The translations under genes were made by a program, and so were the position numbers. From contig JAGAOO010000073.1 in assembly GCA_017623675.1 (NCBI GenBank), positions 1-44,522 on the forward strand: a stretch of DNA of 44,522 bases. Direction: 5' to 3'. Shown piece after piece: positions 9,033 through 17,311 of the stretch. Each line of letters opens with the position of its first letter. Positions within the stretch are counted from its first letter, which is position 1. Below the pieces are notes generated by a model. It was not told where the DNA came from and did not search any database. It saw only the letters and a program-made list of their open reading frames with translations. The DNA is from Lachnospiraceae bacterium (GTDB lineage: Bacteria > Bacillota > Clostridia > Lachnospirales > Lachnospiraceae).

Positions 9033-9041
9033 ATTATAGCA
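9033..9041 (-). promoter_or_regulatory. Extended -10 promoter of clpX
   Basis: On the minus strand TGCTATAAT (9033-9041) is an extended -10 element; no good -35 is present 17 bases upstream. It lies about 70 bases before the clpX start. Confidence 0.6.
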
Positions 9042-9100
9042 AAAAATGAAGTATAATTCTATCTATATTTACAGGAATATCATGAAATTAATGTAAATTT

Positions 9101-9137
9101 AAAAAATAAGCCATGGACCACACACAAATCCACAGCT
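9101..9137 (-). terminator. Terminator of the pst-phoU-alarmone synthetase operon
   Basis: On the minus strand AGCTGTGGA (9129-9137) pairs with TCCATGGCT (9109-9117), nine pairs including two G-U, followed by TATTTTTT (9101-9108). It stands 14 bases after the alarmone synthetase stop. Confidence 0.75.
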
Positions 9138-9150
9138 CAACAAATGGATG

Positions 9151-9798
9151 CTACATCGTCTCAATTTCTTTCCGAATCCGCATCATGTTCTTATCTATTT
9201 TTGCAATTTCATCCGCATAATGATGAAGTTCTTTTTGAATATCTTCTCCCTGTTCTCCACTCATTTCCCGTTTATAGCACAGTTGATAGTCTAACTGTGC
9301 CCAAAAATCCATAGCAACCGTTCGAAATTGAATTTCCACACGTTTTTGTTCACAGCCGGAATCACTATACACCGGAACTTCAACAATCAGATGAAAGCTA
9401 TGATAACCGTTGCTTTTGGGCTTTTTGATATAATCCTTTTCTTTTATGACCGTTACGTCCTTATGAGTTGAGAGGCGTTTTACAATTTCATAAATATCAT
9501 CTTCGAAAAAACAAGTGGCACGCACACCAATCATGTCATTTAGTTTTTCCTTTGCTGTCTCGAAATCTACATCATAACCCTTCTTTAACAGCTTGCGACG
9601 AATACTTTCTGCACTTTTAATACGACTGCAGATATGACTTATCATTTTTCGCCCGGTCTCTTCTGCCAGCTCCTCCTGTATCATTTGCAGTTTTAATTCT
9701 ACCATACTAATGGCACACTGACATTTGACACGGTACTTTATATCTGTAACGGCGGATTCGATATCCGTCGTTACAGCTTTCCCTTTCTTTCTTCTCAT
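9151..9798 (-). CDS. Small alarmone (p)ppGpp synthetase (RelP/RelQ type)
   Basis: A 215-residue single-domain RelA/SpoT synthetase, without the hydrolase, TGS or ACT domains of long Rel. Visible motifs: CSRIKSAESIRRKLLKKG (the ATP/G-loop region, about 57-74), DMIGVRATCFF (88-98), KPKSNGYHSFHLIVEVP (126-142) and VEIQFRTVAMDFWAQLDY (154-171), whose Glu and Gln are catalytic in the family. The usual LEH is LDY here. It would make (p)ppGpp from ATP and GDP/GTP. Its ATG overlaps the phoU stop (TAATG), with GGAG 10 bases before, so the two are translationally coupled. Confidence 0.9.
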   Translation of the reverse strand: MRRKKGKAVTTDIESAVTDIKYRVKCQCAISMVELKLQMIQEELAEETGRKMISHICSRIKSAESIRRKLLKKGYDVDFETAKEKLNDMIGVRATCFFEDDIYEIVKRLSTHKDVTVIKEKDYIKKPKSNGYHSFHLIVEVPVYSDSGCEQKRVEIQFRTVAMDFWAQLDYQLCYKREMSGEQGEDIQKELHHYADEIAKIDKNMMRIRKEIETM

Positions 9799-10454
9799 TA
9801 ATTCGTTTCTCCATGCGTACCGGTAATTGAGAAGGTTACCCATTGGGCTATATTTACTGCATGATCTCCAATTCTTTCAAAATATTTGCCAATCATCAGA
9901 AGATCCGTTGACTGCTCTCCATTATCCGGATTTTCATTGATCAGATAAATCAATTCCTGCTTAATCTTAATAAATAAATCATCTACCACATCATCCTGTT
10001 CAATGACTTCCTGTGCCAAGGTCAAATCCTTGTTAACAAAGGCTTCAATACTCTTTACCACCATCAAAATGGTTTCCTTTGCCATTTTCTGAATATGTTC
10101 CAGTTTCTTAATATATGGTGCATCTGCCATACGAATGGTCAGTTCTGAGATTTCCGCCGACTGTACCGCTATCCGTTCCATATCCGTAATCATCTTTAAG
10201 GCTGATGATATCATCCGCAAATCACTTGCTACCGGCTGTTGGCAAAGCAATAATTTCATACACATACTTTCTATCTGTCGTTCCTGATTGCTTACATCTG
10301 CCGCATACTCAATCACCTGTTCCGCCTTTTCCACATCCTGCTTCACTAATGCAGAAACTGCCATTTCAATGGACTGTTCTACCATACTTCCCATTTGAAC
10401 CATCTGTTCATTCAGGTTGCTCAACTGCTTTTCAAAACGATTTTGTTTCACCAT
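9798..10454 (-). CDS. phoU: Phosphate transport/signalling regulator PhoU
   Basis: PhoU is a cytoplasmic protein of two three-helix bundles that links the Pst transporter to the PhoR kinase. At 218 residues it has normal size, and both repeats show the metal-binding pattern: SALKMITDMERIAVQSAEI near 84-102 and LLMIGKYFERIGDHAVNIA near 185-203. AGGAGG lies 8 bases upstream of the ATG. It follows pstB by 23 bases and its stop codon shares a base with the alarmone synthetase start. Confidence 0.97.
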   Translation of the reverse strand: MVKQNRFEKQLSNLNEQMVQMGSMVEQSIEMAVSALVKQDVEKAEQVIEYAADVSNQERQIESMCMKLLLCQQPVASDLRMISSALKMITDMERIAVQSAEISELTIRMADAPYIKKLEHIQKMAKETILMVVKSIEAFVNKDLTLAQEVIEQDDVVDDLFIKIKQELIYLINENPDNGEQSTDLLMIGKYFERIGDHAVNIAQWVTFSITGTHGETN

Positions 10455-10477
10455 GTTCTCATCCTCCTATAATAAAA

Positions 10478-11227
10478 TCAACCAAACCGACCTGTAATAT
10501 AATTCTCTGTCCGTTTGTCCTTTGGCATAGAGAACAACTGCTCTGTATCTCCGAACTCTACCACTTCACCCAACAGGAAAAATGCCGTCTTATCAGAAAT
10601 ACGTGTTGCCTGCTGCATGTTATGAGTAACAATGATAATGGTATATTTATCTTTTAATTCCCCGGCAAGTTCCTCAATCTTTGAGGTTGAAATCGGGTCT
10701 AACGCAGAGGTTGGTTCATCCATCAGAATAACCTCCGGTTCTACTGCCAATGCCCTTGCAATACACAGACGCTGTTGCTGTCCACCGGATAATCCTAATG
10801 CACTCTTTTTTAACCGGTCTTTTACCTCATCCCAGATAGCCGCCTGGCGCAATGAACGTTCAACAATTTCATCCAGCTTTGATGAACTATGAATTCCATG
10901 GGTTCTAGGTCCATATGCGATATTATCATATACACTCATAGGAAATGGATTCGGTTTCTGGAATACCATACCTACTTTTTTTCGAAGCAGATTTACATCC
11001 ATATCTCCATAGATATCCACTCCATCCAAGGTAACTTTGCCTGTAATTTTACAACCCTCTACCAAATCATTCATACGGTTTAAGGATTTTAAGAGAGTGG
11101 ATTTTCCGCAGCCGGAAGGTCCAATAAAGGCACTAATCTGCTTCTCCGGCAGTTCCAGGTTAATATTCTTTAATGCCTTGAAATCACCATAGTATAAATC
11201 AAGGTTTTTTATTTCAAATTTTCCCAT
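10478..11227 (-). CDS. pstB: Phosphate ABC transporter ATP-binding protein
   Basis: The ATPase of the high-affinity phosphate importer, 249 residues. Walker A is GPSGCGKST (36-44), the Q-loop region is [20 protein letters not shown], the signature is [17 protein letters not shown], and Walker B is [16 protein letters not shown]. These exact forms are PstB-specific. It ends with ENYITGRFG, the usual PstB C-terminus. It sits 18 bases after pstA in the operon and acts at the cytoplasmic face of PstCA. Confidence 0.98.
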   Translation of the reverse strand: MGKFEIKNLDLYYGDFKALKNINLELPEKQISAFIGPSGCGKSTLLKSLNRMNDLVEGCKITGKVTLDGVDIYGDMDVNLLRKKVGMVFQKPNPFPMSVYDNIAYGPRTHGIHSSSKLDEIVERSLRQAAIWDEVKDRLKKSALGLSGGQQQRLCIARALAVEPEVILMDEPTSALDPISTSKIEELAGELKDKYTIIIVTHNMQQATRISDKTAFFLLGEVVEFGDTEQLFSMPKDKRTENYITGRFG

Positions 11228-11245
11228 TCTTCAAATTTCCTTTCC

Positions 11246-12190
11246 TTATTTATCTGCTTTGCTGAATTTCTTGGCAATTGCAGTCGAACATAGATTCATA
11301 CAAAGAACTACCAGTAATAATATGACTGCTGTTGCATACGCCGGTTCCATATAGAGTCCCTCCGATGAAAGTACATACATATGTACGGCTAAAGTTCGTC
11401 CGGAGGACAATAATCCCTGCTTAATATTCGGAATGGAAGCAACCGTACCGGCAGTATACATCAATGCTGCAGTCTCACCTACAATACGTCCGATAGCAAG
11501 GATAACACCGGATAAGATTCCCGGCATTGCGGAAGGAAGAATGATTTTAAATACGGTACGAAACTTACCGGCACCTAAGCCAAAGCTTCCTTCTCTGTAC
11601 GAATCCGGTACAGCCATTAATGCCTCTTCCGTTGTACGCATAATAACCGGAAGCACCATGATTGCAAGTGTAAAAGCACCTGCCAGAATCGATAAACGCC
11701 ATTTTAATGCTGTTACAAAGAACAACATACCAAACAAACCATATACAATGGATGGAATTCCGGTTAAGGTTTCTGCTGTAATTCGTACTATATTTACTAT
11801 CTTATTTCCCCGTTTTGCATATTCCACTAGATAAACTGCTGCTCCAATACCAAAAGGAACTGAAATCACTAATGAAAGGGCTGTCATAATCAATGTATTA
11901 ATAATTGCCGGCATCATGGAAGAGTTCTCACTGTTATAAGTCCATTCAAACAGAGACCATGACAGATTCGGAACACCTTTTACCAAAATGTATACAATTA
12001 TGAACAGTAATGCCAATAATGTTATGATTGCTGCTCCTACCAGTAAAATTAACAAAATGAATGAGGAGGGTTTTCTAAGATACTGCTTTAACCATTGTTT
12101 TGGGGTCTGCTGATTAATTCCCACAATATGTTCTGCTGAAGTTTCCTCCGCATTTGCTGTTTCAAATTCAAGGCTTGTTGTATCTGCCAT
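11246..12190 (-). CDS. pstA: Phosphate ABC transporter permease
   Basis: A membrane subunit of the phosphate importer with about six transmembrane helices, 314 residues. After a 40-residue cytoplasmic N-terminus, FILLILLVGAAIITLLALL is the first helix. The permease coupling motif is visible as EEALMAVPDSYREGSFGLGAGKFRTVFKI (about 191-219), the PstA form of the EAA loop. The ATG directly abuts the pstC stop, with GGAGGGAG upstream, so translation is coupled. Confidence 0.96.
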   Translation of the reverse strand: MADTTSLEFETANAEETSAEHIVGINQQTPKQWLKQYLRKPSSFILLILLVGAAIITLLALLFIIVYILVKGVPNLSWSLFEWTYNSENSSMMPAIINTLIMTALSLVISVPFGIGAAVYLVEYAKRGNKIVNIVRITAETLTGIPSIVYGLFGMLFFVTALKWRLSILAGAFTLAIMVLPVIMRTTEEALMAVPDSYREGSFGLGAGKFRTVFKIILPSAMPGILSGVILAIGRIVGETAALMYTAGTVASIPNIKQGLLSSGRTLAVHMYVLSSEGLYMEPAYATAVILLLVVLCMNLCSTAIAKKFSKADK

Positions 12191-13081
12191 CTATTTCTCC
12201 CTCCGTTTCAAAACTGAGAAGCACAGATTGATGATAAGAATAAATACAAACAATACTACACCGGTTGCAATTAATGCTTCTCGATGTAAATCCTGTGCAT
12301 ACCCCATTTCAATAACAATGTTTGCTGTCAGTGTTCGCACACCCTGTAGAATTCCCTGTGGCATACTCGGACTATTACCTGCCACCATGATAACTGCCAT
12401 GGTTTCACCAATTGCACGACCGACACCCAGAATAATAGCTGCCAAAATACCGGATTTAGCTGCCGGTAACACTGCCTTGAATACACTTCTTACCGGATCT
12501 GCGCCCAGTCCGATAGAGCCCTCATAATAGCTTTCCGGAACCGCACGAATGGCAGATTCTGATACATTGATAATCGTAGGAAGTATCATGATTCCTAATA
12601 AAATAGAAGCAGTCAACAGACTGACTCCATTTCCCCGAATCTCTCTCGCACTAATGGAATCAAGAAAATAAGTAAAAGAACGAATAATGGGAACAATAAC
12701 CACCATTCCAAAGAATCCATATACAACGGAAGGGATTCCAGCCAGTAAGTCAACTGCCGGCTTTAATATCTTATAAAGCGTTTTCGGACAGAATCTTGCC
12801 ATAAAGATAGCTGTTAATAAACCAATAGGAACACCGATGACCAAGGAAAGTCCTGTTACATAAATAGAACCTAAGATCATCGGCAATATTCCATAAATAT
12901 CATTTCCCGGTTTCCATTCCTGTCCACCGAGGAATTTGAATACGCCGATTTCCGCCATACCCGGAATTCCTCTGGTGAATAGGAAGAAACAAATTAACGC
13001 TACTGCAAGAATTGACATACAGGCACAGAGTAAAAAGATGACTTCCATTATTTTCTCAAAGACTTGTTTTTTATTCTTCAT
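12191..13081 (-). CDS. pstC: Phosphate ABC transporter permease
   Basis: The partner permease of PstA, 296 residues with about six transmembrane helices. The N-terminal helix IMEVIFLLCACMSILAVALI is followed by VYGFFGMVVIVPIIRSF and the EAA-like coupling loop SAIRAVPESYYEGSIGLGADPVRSVFKAVLP. It lies 40 bases after pstS. With PstA it forms the phosphate channel that PstB energises. Confidence 0.96.
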   Translation of the reverse strand: MKNKKQVFEKIMEVIFLLCACMSILAVALICFFLFTRGIPGMAEIGVFKFLGGQEWKPGNDIYGILPMILGSIYVTGLSLVIGVPIGLLTAIFMARFCPKTLYKILKPAVDLLAGIPSVVYGFFGMVVIVPIIRSFTYFLDSISAREIRGNGVSLLTASILLGIMILPTIINVSESAIRAVPESYYEGSIGLGADPVRSVFKAVLPAAKSGILAAIILGVGRAIGETMAVIMVAGNSPSMPQGILQGVRTLTANIVIEMGYAQDLHREALIATGVVLFVFILIINLCFSVLKRREK

Positions 13082-13121
13082 CTAATTCACCATACCTTAC
13101 TTGTCATAATAATCCTGTCTT

Positions 13122-14072
13122 TTACTGAATCTCATCCCACTTTGTAGTTTCACCTACATAGATAGATTTAATCTGTTCAGTTGTAATGTCTGTCAAAGGA
13201 TTATCATTGTTTACAATAACTGCAATACCATCCATTGCAATGGCTGTAGCTTCTACGCCCTGCTCTGTTTCAGAGTCCTTCAAGTCACGAGATGCCATAC
13301 CGATATCGCAGATACCGCTGATGGTAGACTCCACACCTGTGGTAGAATCAGAAGTCTGAATTTCGATAGTTGCATTTGGGTTTACTTCTGCATAAGCTTC
13401 CTTTAATTTTTCCATTACCGGTGATACAGAAGAAGAACCAGCAACTACGATGGTACCGGATGGCTGAGTGGATTCATAAGAACCGCTTGCTACATCAACA
13501 TAGCCATTATCAACGACAACAGCCTGACCGTCATCACTCATAATATAGTTAATGAAATCCTGTGCAACTTCACTAACTTCACCATTTGTTACAATGTTAA
13601 ATGGTCTTGAAAGTGCATAATCACCACTCTTTACATTTTCAGCAGTTGCTTCTACACCATCTACATTTAATGCCTTTACTTCACTACCTAAAGAACCTAA
13701 TGAAATGTAACCAATTGCGTATGTATCACCTGCAACGGTACTAATCATGACAGAAGTATTATTCGTAATAGAAGCTGTAGATACTGTGTTATCTACCTTC
13801 TCACCGTCTGCATTCTTCTCTTCCACACCAGTTAATTCAACGAAAGCACCTCTGGTACCGGAACCATCTTCTCTGGATACTACGCTGATGTACTTTGTGT
13901 TATCAAAGTCTGCAGCATTGTTTTCTTCTGAAGCCACACTACTTTCTTCAGATGATGGAGCTGAGGAATCATTACCTGCAGTTGTTGTTCCACCATTTCC
14001 ATTGCCACATCCTGCAAGACAACCTGCTATCATTGCTGTTGCTACTACTAAACCTAAAATTTTCTTTCTCAT
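13122..14072 (-). CDS. pstS: Phosphate-binding lipoprotein PstS, circularly permuted
   Basis: The extracellular phosphate-binding lipoprotein of the Pst system. The 316-residue product starts MRKKILGLVV, with a hydrophobic signal and lipobox LAGC (Cys22), then an acidic Ser-rich linker. The order of the binding domains is inverted. The half that is normally C-terminal (SREDGSGTRGAF at 66-77, YISLGSLGS, NYIMSDDGQ) comes first. The half that is normally N-terminal (AGSSSVSPVMEKL at 211-223, SDSTTGV, GMASRDLK at 258-265) comes last and the protein ends at GETTKWDEIQ, where a normal PstS would continue into the other half. The start has an AGAAGGGAG site 8 bases upstream. It leads the operon under the Pho-box-like repeat. 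Confidence 0.93.
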   Translation of the reverse strand: MRKKILGLVVATAMIAGCLAGCGNGNGGTTTAGNDSSAPSSEESSVASEENNAADFDNTKYISVVSREDGSGTRGAFVELTGVEEKNADGEKVDNTVSTASITNNTSVMISTVAGDTYAIGYISLGSLGSEVKALNVDGVEATAENVKSGDYALSRPFNIVTNGEVSEVAQDFINYIMSDDGQAVVVDNGYVDVASGSYESTQPSGTIVVAGSSSVSPVMEKLKEAYAEVNPNATIEIQTSDSTTGVESTISGICDIGMASRDLKDSETEQGVEATAIAMDGIAVIVNNDNPLTDITTEQIKSIYVGETTKWDEIQ

Positions 14073-14178
14073 TTCGAGTTCTCCCTTCTGAGTACCCACG
14101 TACTCAACAAATCATTTTCTCAAGTTTTCCTTGACGAAAGAAGAATACCGAATCCTTGTAAAATCCATTATCATGGCT

Positions 14179-14206
14179 ATGTAAAATGTATGTAATTCTT
14201 ATGTAA
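14179..14206 (-). promoter_or_regulatory. Pho-box-like array upstream of pstS
   Basis: Three perfect TTACAT hexamers lie on the minus strand at 14201-14206, 14190-14195 and 14179-14184, exactly 11 bases apart, i.e. on one face of the helix. This matches the TT(A/T/C)ACA direct repeats with short gaps known for PhoP of Bacillus. A GATAAT -10-like hexamer follows at 14169-14174. PhoP-dependent induction of the pst operon under phosphate starvation is inferred; no phoP/phoR is in the window. Confidence 0.75.
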
Positions 14207-14210
14207 CGAA

Positions 14211-14247
14211 CACAATGTCGCTTGTCGGGCTTTTGCCACAAAAAAAA
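14211..14247. repeat. Post-terminator element, copy A
   Basis: CACAATGTCGC-TTG-TCGGGCTTTTGCCACAAAAAAA runs directly out of the T tract of the glycan operon terminator. A nearly identical sequence occurs at 40135-40168 next to the glyA terminator, differing in about four positions. Outside this element the two regions do not match. Confidence 0.65.
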
Positions 14248-14300
14248 CAGGTTGCATCATGATAACATAGGAACACGCTCATATTATCAGACACAACCTG
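14240..14300 (-). terminator. Terminator of the glmM-glycan operon
   Basis: On the minus strand CAGGTTG (14294-14300) pairs with CAACCTG (14248-14254), with an inner GATAA/TTATC pair (14284-14288 with 14261-14265), followed by eight T (14240-14247). It lies 12 bases after the glycosyltransferase stop. Confidence 0.85.
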
Positions 14301-14312
14301 ATTCTCTTTCTG

Positions 14313-15344
14313 TTATTTATTTGTTTTTTGGAAAGAACAAAGTCCTATTAAAGTGCCTATACCATAGGATATGTGCAGGAGAAAGAATAAAATCGGAAGC
14401 AGCAAATCACTTATATGGATTTTTTTCTGCCCTATGATTCCCAAAACTGTCATAGCTATCGCCAACAGCCAATAGAGTCCCCACATGGCTATTGCCAACC
14501 AAGGAAAATGAAACAGGCAAAGGATTGTAGTAAGCAGGATTCCACAGATAAACGCAAATGGAACAAAATGATAGAGCGATAAACAGCCCGGACATACCTT
14601 TACGGTTCTTCCAATCCAATATCCATTTCCATATTTTTGCTTTATCATACCGGAGAAAGAATTCCGAATATGCTGATATGAAATAATATTGGAATCATAA
14701 CAAAACTGATATCCCGCTTTTCTCATTCGATAATGCAATTCATTGTCTTCCGTCCGCCCTAAGTTCTCATTAAATCCTCCAACCTCATCGAAAATACTCC
14801 TTCGATAGGCAGCATGAAACATGGAATTCACGTACTTTCTTTCACTTTCCCTTCGATAAGGAGCTATACTGCTGCCAAACATAGAGCTTTCTGCCAGCAA
14901 TAAGGTTTCCTTCCAAGACGTTGGGTCATCTATGATATTCGGTCTTGGACCACCGGTAATCATTTCTCCTTCCATCTGTAATTCCACATTCTTACGGACA
15001 AAGTCCTTTGGTATGGAAGCATGGGCGTCAATCCGAATCAAAATATCTTCCTTTGCTTCTCCGATTACCACATTCCAACCGGATGCTTGCTTTCGTTTCG
15101 GATTGTCCAGTACCAGAATCCGTCGGAATCCATATTCCTGATTCCGTTCTGCAAACTCCTCCATCTTACTGCGGGTATCATCCTCAGATGCACTGTCCAC
15201 TAACAGGAGCTCCATTCGTTCATGGGGATAATCCTGTGTGGCTATATCCTGAAGAATTGCTTGTATAACAGAGGCTTCATTGTATGCCACAACCCCCAGG
15301 GAAACGGTCATTTCATTTTCAATTTTTCCTGTATTGTTTTTCAT
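14313..15344 (-). CDS. Family 2 glycosyltransferase, ExoA-like, membrane-anchored
   Basis: A GT-A glycosyltransferase of 343 residues. VSLGVVAYNEASVIQAIL starts the nucleotide-binding fold, LLVDSASEDDTR and ILIRIDAHASIP (DxD-like DAH) follow, and GGFNENLGRTEDNELHYRMR is the acceptor/catalytic ED region. This pattern, including DNPKRKQASGWN, is that of succinoglycan ExoA-type enzymes. Three or four hydrophobic segments at the C-terminus (from about residue 255) anchor it in the membrane. The start at 15344 comes 7 bases after the upstream stop, with a weak site; a longer start inside the previous gene is unlikely. It probably adds a sugar to the lipid-linked glycan begun by the PglC-type enzyme. 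Confidence 0.88.
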   Translation of the reverse strand: MKNNTGKIENEMTVSLGVVAYNEASVIQAILQDIATQDYPHERMELLLVDSASEDDTRSKMEEFAERNQEYGFRRILVLDNPKRKQASGWNVVIGEAKEDILIRIDAHASIPKDFVRKNVELQMEGEMITGGPRPNIIDDPTSWKETLLLAESSMFGSSIAPYRRESERKYVNSMFHAAYRRSIFDEVGGFNENLGRTEDNELHYRMRKAGYQFCYDSNIISYQHIRNSFSGMIKQKYGNGYWIGRTVKVCPGCLSLYHFVPFAFICGILLTTILCLFHFPWLAIAMWGLYWLLAIAMTVLGIIGQKKIHISDLLLPILFFLLHISYGIGTLIGLCSFQKTNK

Positions 15345-15351
15345 TCTTTTT

Positions 15352-16566
15352 CTATTTCTGTTCCTCACACAGTTCCTGATAGCAGGAATGGAACTTCTCA
15401 ATTACATAGTCTATCTGTTCGTCTGTCAGGCAGGTATGCAGTGGCAATGATATCTCATTGGCGAACTGCCGGTAGGCGTTGGGATAATCTTCGATTCGAA
15501 AGCCCAGCTTCTTATATGCTGTATGCATTGGCAATGGTTTATAGTGTACATTACTGCTGACTCCTTCTTCTGCCAGTCTTGTAATCAGCCGGTTTCGGAA
15601 TTCCATATTCTTTCCATCTAACCAAATCAAGCACAAATGTCCACTGGAACAATAATTCTCTCCTTCATGGTGCAAGCCATGTACCGGCAAATCCGATAAT
15701 CCCTTCTCATACTTTTTAAGAATTTCATGTCGGCGATTCAGCATGGCTTCATATCTCTTCATCTGAACCAGACCGATAGCCGCATGAACATCTGTCATAT
15801 TACATTTGTAATACGTATCCACAATATCATATTCCCAAGCCCCCAGCTTTGTCTTCTCCAAAGCATCCTTGGACTGTCCATGTAAAGATAACAGCATCAA
15901 CTGCCGGTAAATCCCCTCTGAATCCATACCCGGAACCGCTTTCCAAACCAGACCGCCGCCCTCTGCGGTTGTCAGATTCTTTACTGCATGGAAGGAAAAA
16001 GAAGAGAAATCAGCAATGCCTCCACTGGTTTTTCCATCTCTTACTGCACCAAAGGAGTGAGATGCATCTGCCAGAATAATTATTCTGCCATATAATTCCT
16101 GCAATTCATTATTCGCCTGAAATAATGCTTTCTTTCGTTCTACAATCTCATAAATTCTATCATAATCACAGATGATACCAGCCAAATCCACCGGGATAAT
16201 CACCTTGGTTTTTTCAGTAATTGCCTGTTCCAGCTTATCATAATCCATCTCCAGGGAATGTTCCTGTGTATCAACCAGCTTCACGGTAGCTCCCACATGA
16301 CAAATAACACTTGCAGAAGCCGTATAGGTATAAGCACTGGTAATTACCTCGTCTCCGGGACCAACACCCAATAATCGTAAGGTCATCTCCATACAGGCAG
16401 TAGAGGAATTCAGGCAGACTGCCCGTTCCGTTCCACAATACTCTGCTATCTGTCGTTCCAATTCTTTTGTTCTGGGACCGGTAGTAATCCAGCCGGACCG
16501 TAATGTATCTGCTACTTCAGCAATTTCTTCTTCCGTTATATCCGGTGGTGAAAATGGTATCTTCAT
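15352..16566 (-). CDS. DegT/DnrJ/EryC1/StrS sugar aminotransferase (PglE-type)
   Basis: A PLP-dependent aminotransferase of nucleotide-sugar biosynthesis, 404 residues. Family marks are PFSPPDITEEEIAEV, SGWITTGPRTKELE, the Asp in ILADASHSFGA that holds the PLP ring nitrogen, and the PLP lysine in SFHAVKNLTTAEGG. In the Pgl pathway this enzyme aminates the UDP-4-keto-6-deoxy sugar made by the PglF-type dehydratase encoded two genes upstream. AAGGAG is 9 bases from the ATG. Specificity is inferred from context; a different amino-sugar is possible. Confidence 0.9.
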   Translation of the reverse strand: MKIPFSPPDITEEEIAEVADTLRSGWITTGPRTKELERQIAEYCGTERAVCLNSSTACMEMTLRLLGVGPGDEVITSAYTYTASASVICHVGATVKLVDTQEHSLEMDYDKLEQAITEKTKVIIPVDLAGIICDYDRIYEIVERKKALFQANNELQELYGRIIILADASHSFGAVRDGKTSGGIADFSSFSFHAVKNLTTAEGGGLVWKAVPGMDSEGIYRQLMLLSLHGQSKDALEKTKLGAWEYDIVDTYYKCNMTDVHAAIGLVQMKRYEAMLNRRHEILKKYEKGLSDLPVHGLHHEGENYCSSGHLCLIWLDGKNMEFRNRLITRLAEEGVSSNVHYKPLPMHTAYKKLGFRIEDYPNAYRQFANEISLPLHTCLTDEQIDYVIEKFHSCYQELCEEQK

Positions 16567-16604
16567 AACTTAACACTCCTTCCAACTATCATTTGTATTA
16601 TCCG

Positions 16605-17288
16605 TTACCGTAAAACAGCAAAAACTGTCTGAATCATAATTCGGATATCACCCAAAAAATGAAATTTCCGAATATAATCCAGATTATATTTCATTTTGCC
16701 CGGCAATACCTGTTCTACATACACCTGATCTACATCTTCTGCTGCTTCCAGTAATTTATCTTCATCTTTATATTTGATACTGGCTTCGGACGTAATTCCT
16801 GCAGGCAATAATAAGGTTGCCCACATTTCCGGTGTATACTTCTCTACATACCTGGGTACTTCCGGACGGGTACCTACAAAGCTCATATCCCCTGCCAGTA
16901 CATTCAACAACTGGGGAAGCTCATCCAATCGGAATTTCCGAAGAAAGTGCCCGGAACGTGTAATTCTAGGATCTTTTCCTACCGTCACCTGAGTTCCCAG
17001 TTTTTCTGCATCCGTAACCATGGTACGGAATTTAAAAATCCGAAACTCTTTTCCGGCTGTGGTAACTCTGGTCTGACGAAACATAACCGGTCCTTTCGAA
17101 TCACTTTTTATCCAAATGCTGATAATCAGCATGACAGGAGACAACAAAACAAGTAATATCAACGACACAAGAATATCAAACAGCCGCTTGCAAAATAGTC
17201 CAAGCGGCTTATGCTGCAGTATTTCATAATATTGTGCTACCTCCGGTGTACGCATGGTATCCGGTAAGATTTCCCATTTTTTCAGCAT
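16605..17288 (-). CDS. Polyprenyl-phosphate phosphosugar transferase (PglC/bacterial sugar transferase)
   Basis: A monotopic phosphoglycosyl transferase that moves a sugar-1-phosphate from UDP-sugar to undecaprenyl phosphate and so starts glycan assembly. The 227-residue protein has one re-entrant membrane helix (CKRLFDILVSLILLVLLSPV, about 33-52), then GPVMFRQTRVTTAGKEF, IFKFRTMVTDAE (the catalytic region in this family holds an adjacent acidic pair; here D-A-E) and LDELPQLLNVLAGDMSFVGTRPE. The size fits the small PglC class rather than the long WbaP class. It lies between the dehydratase and the aminotransferase. Confidence 0.92.
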   Translation of the reverse strand: MLKKWEILPDTMRTPEVAQYYEILQHKPLGLFCKRLFDILVSLILLVLLSPVMLIISIWIKSDSKGPVMFRQTRVTTAGKEFRIFKFRTMVTDAEKLGTQVTVGKDPRITRSGHFLRKFRLDELPQLLNVLAGDMSFVGTRPEVPRYVEKYTPEMWATLLLPAGITSEASIKYKDEDKLLEAAEDVDQVYVEQVLPGKMKYNLDYIRKFHFLGDIRIMIQTVFAVLR

Positions 17289-17311
17289 ACAATTGCGTAC
17301 CTTTCTGTGTT

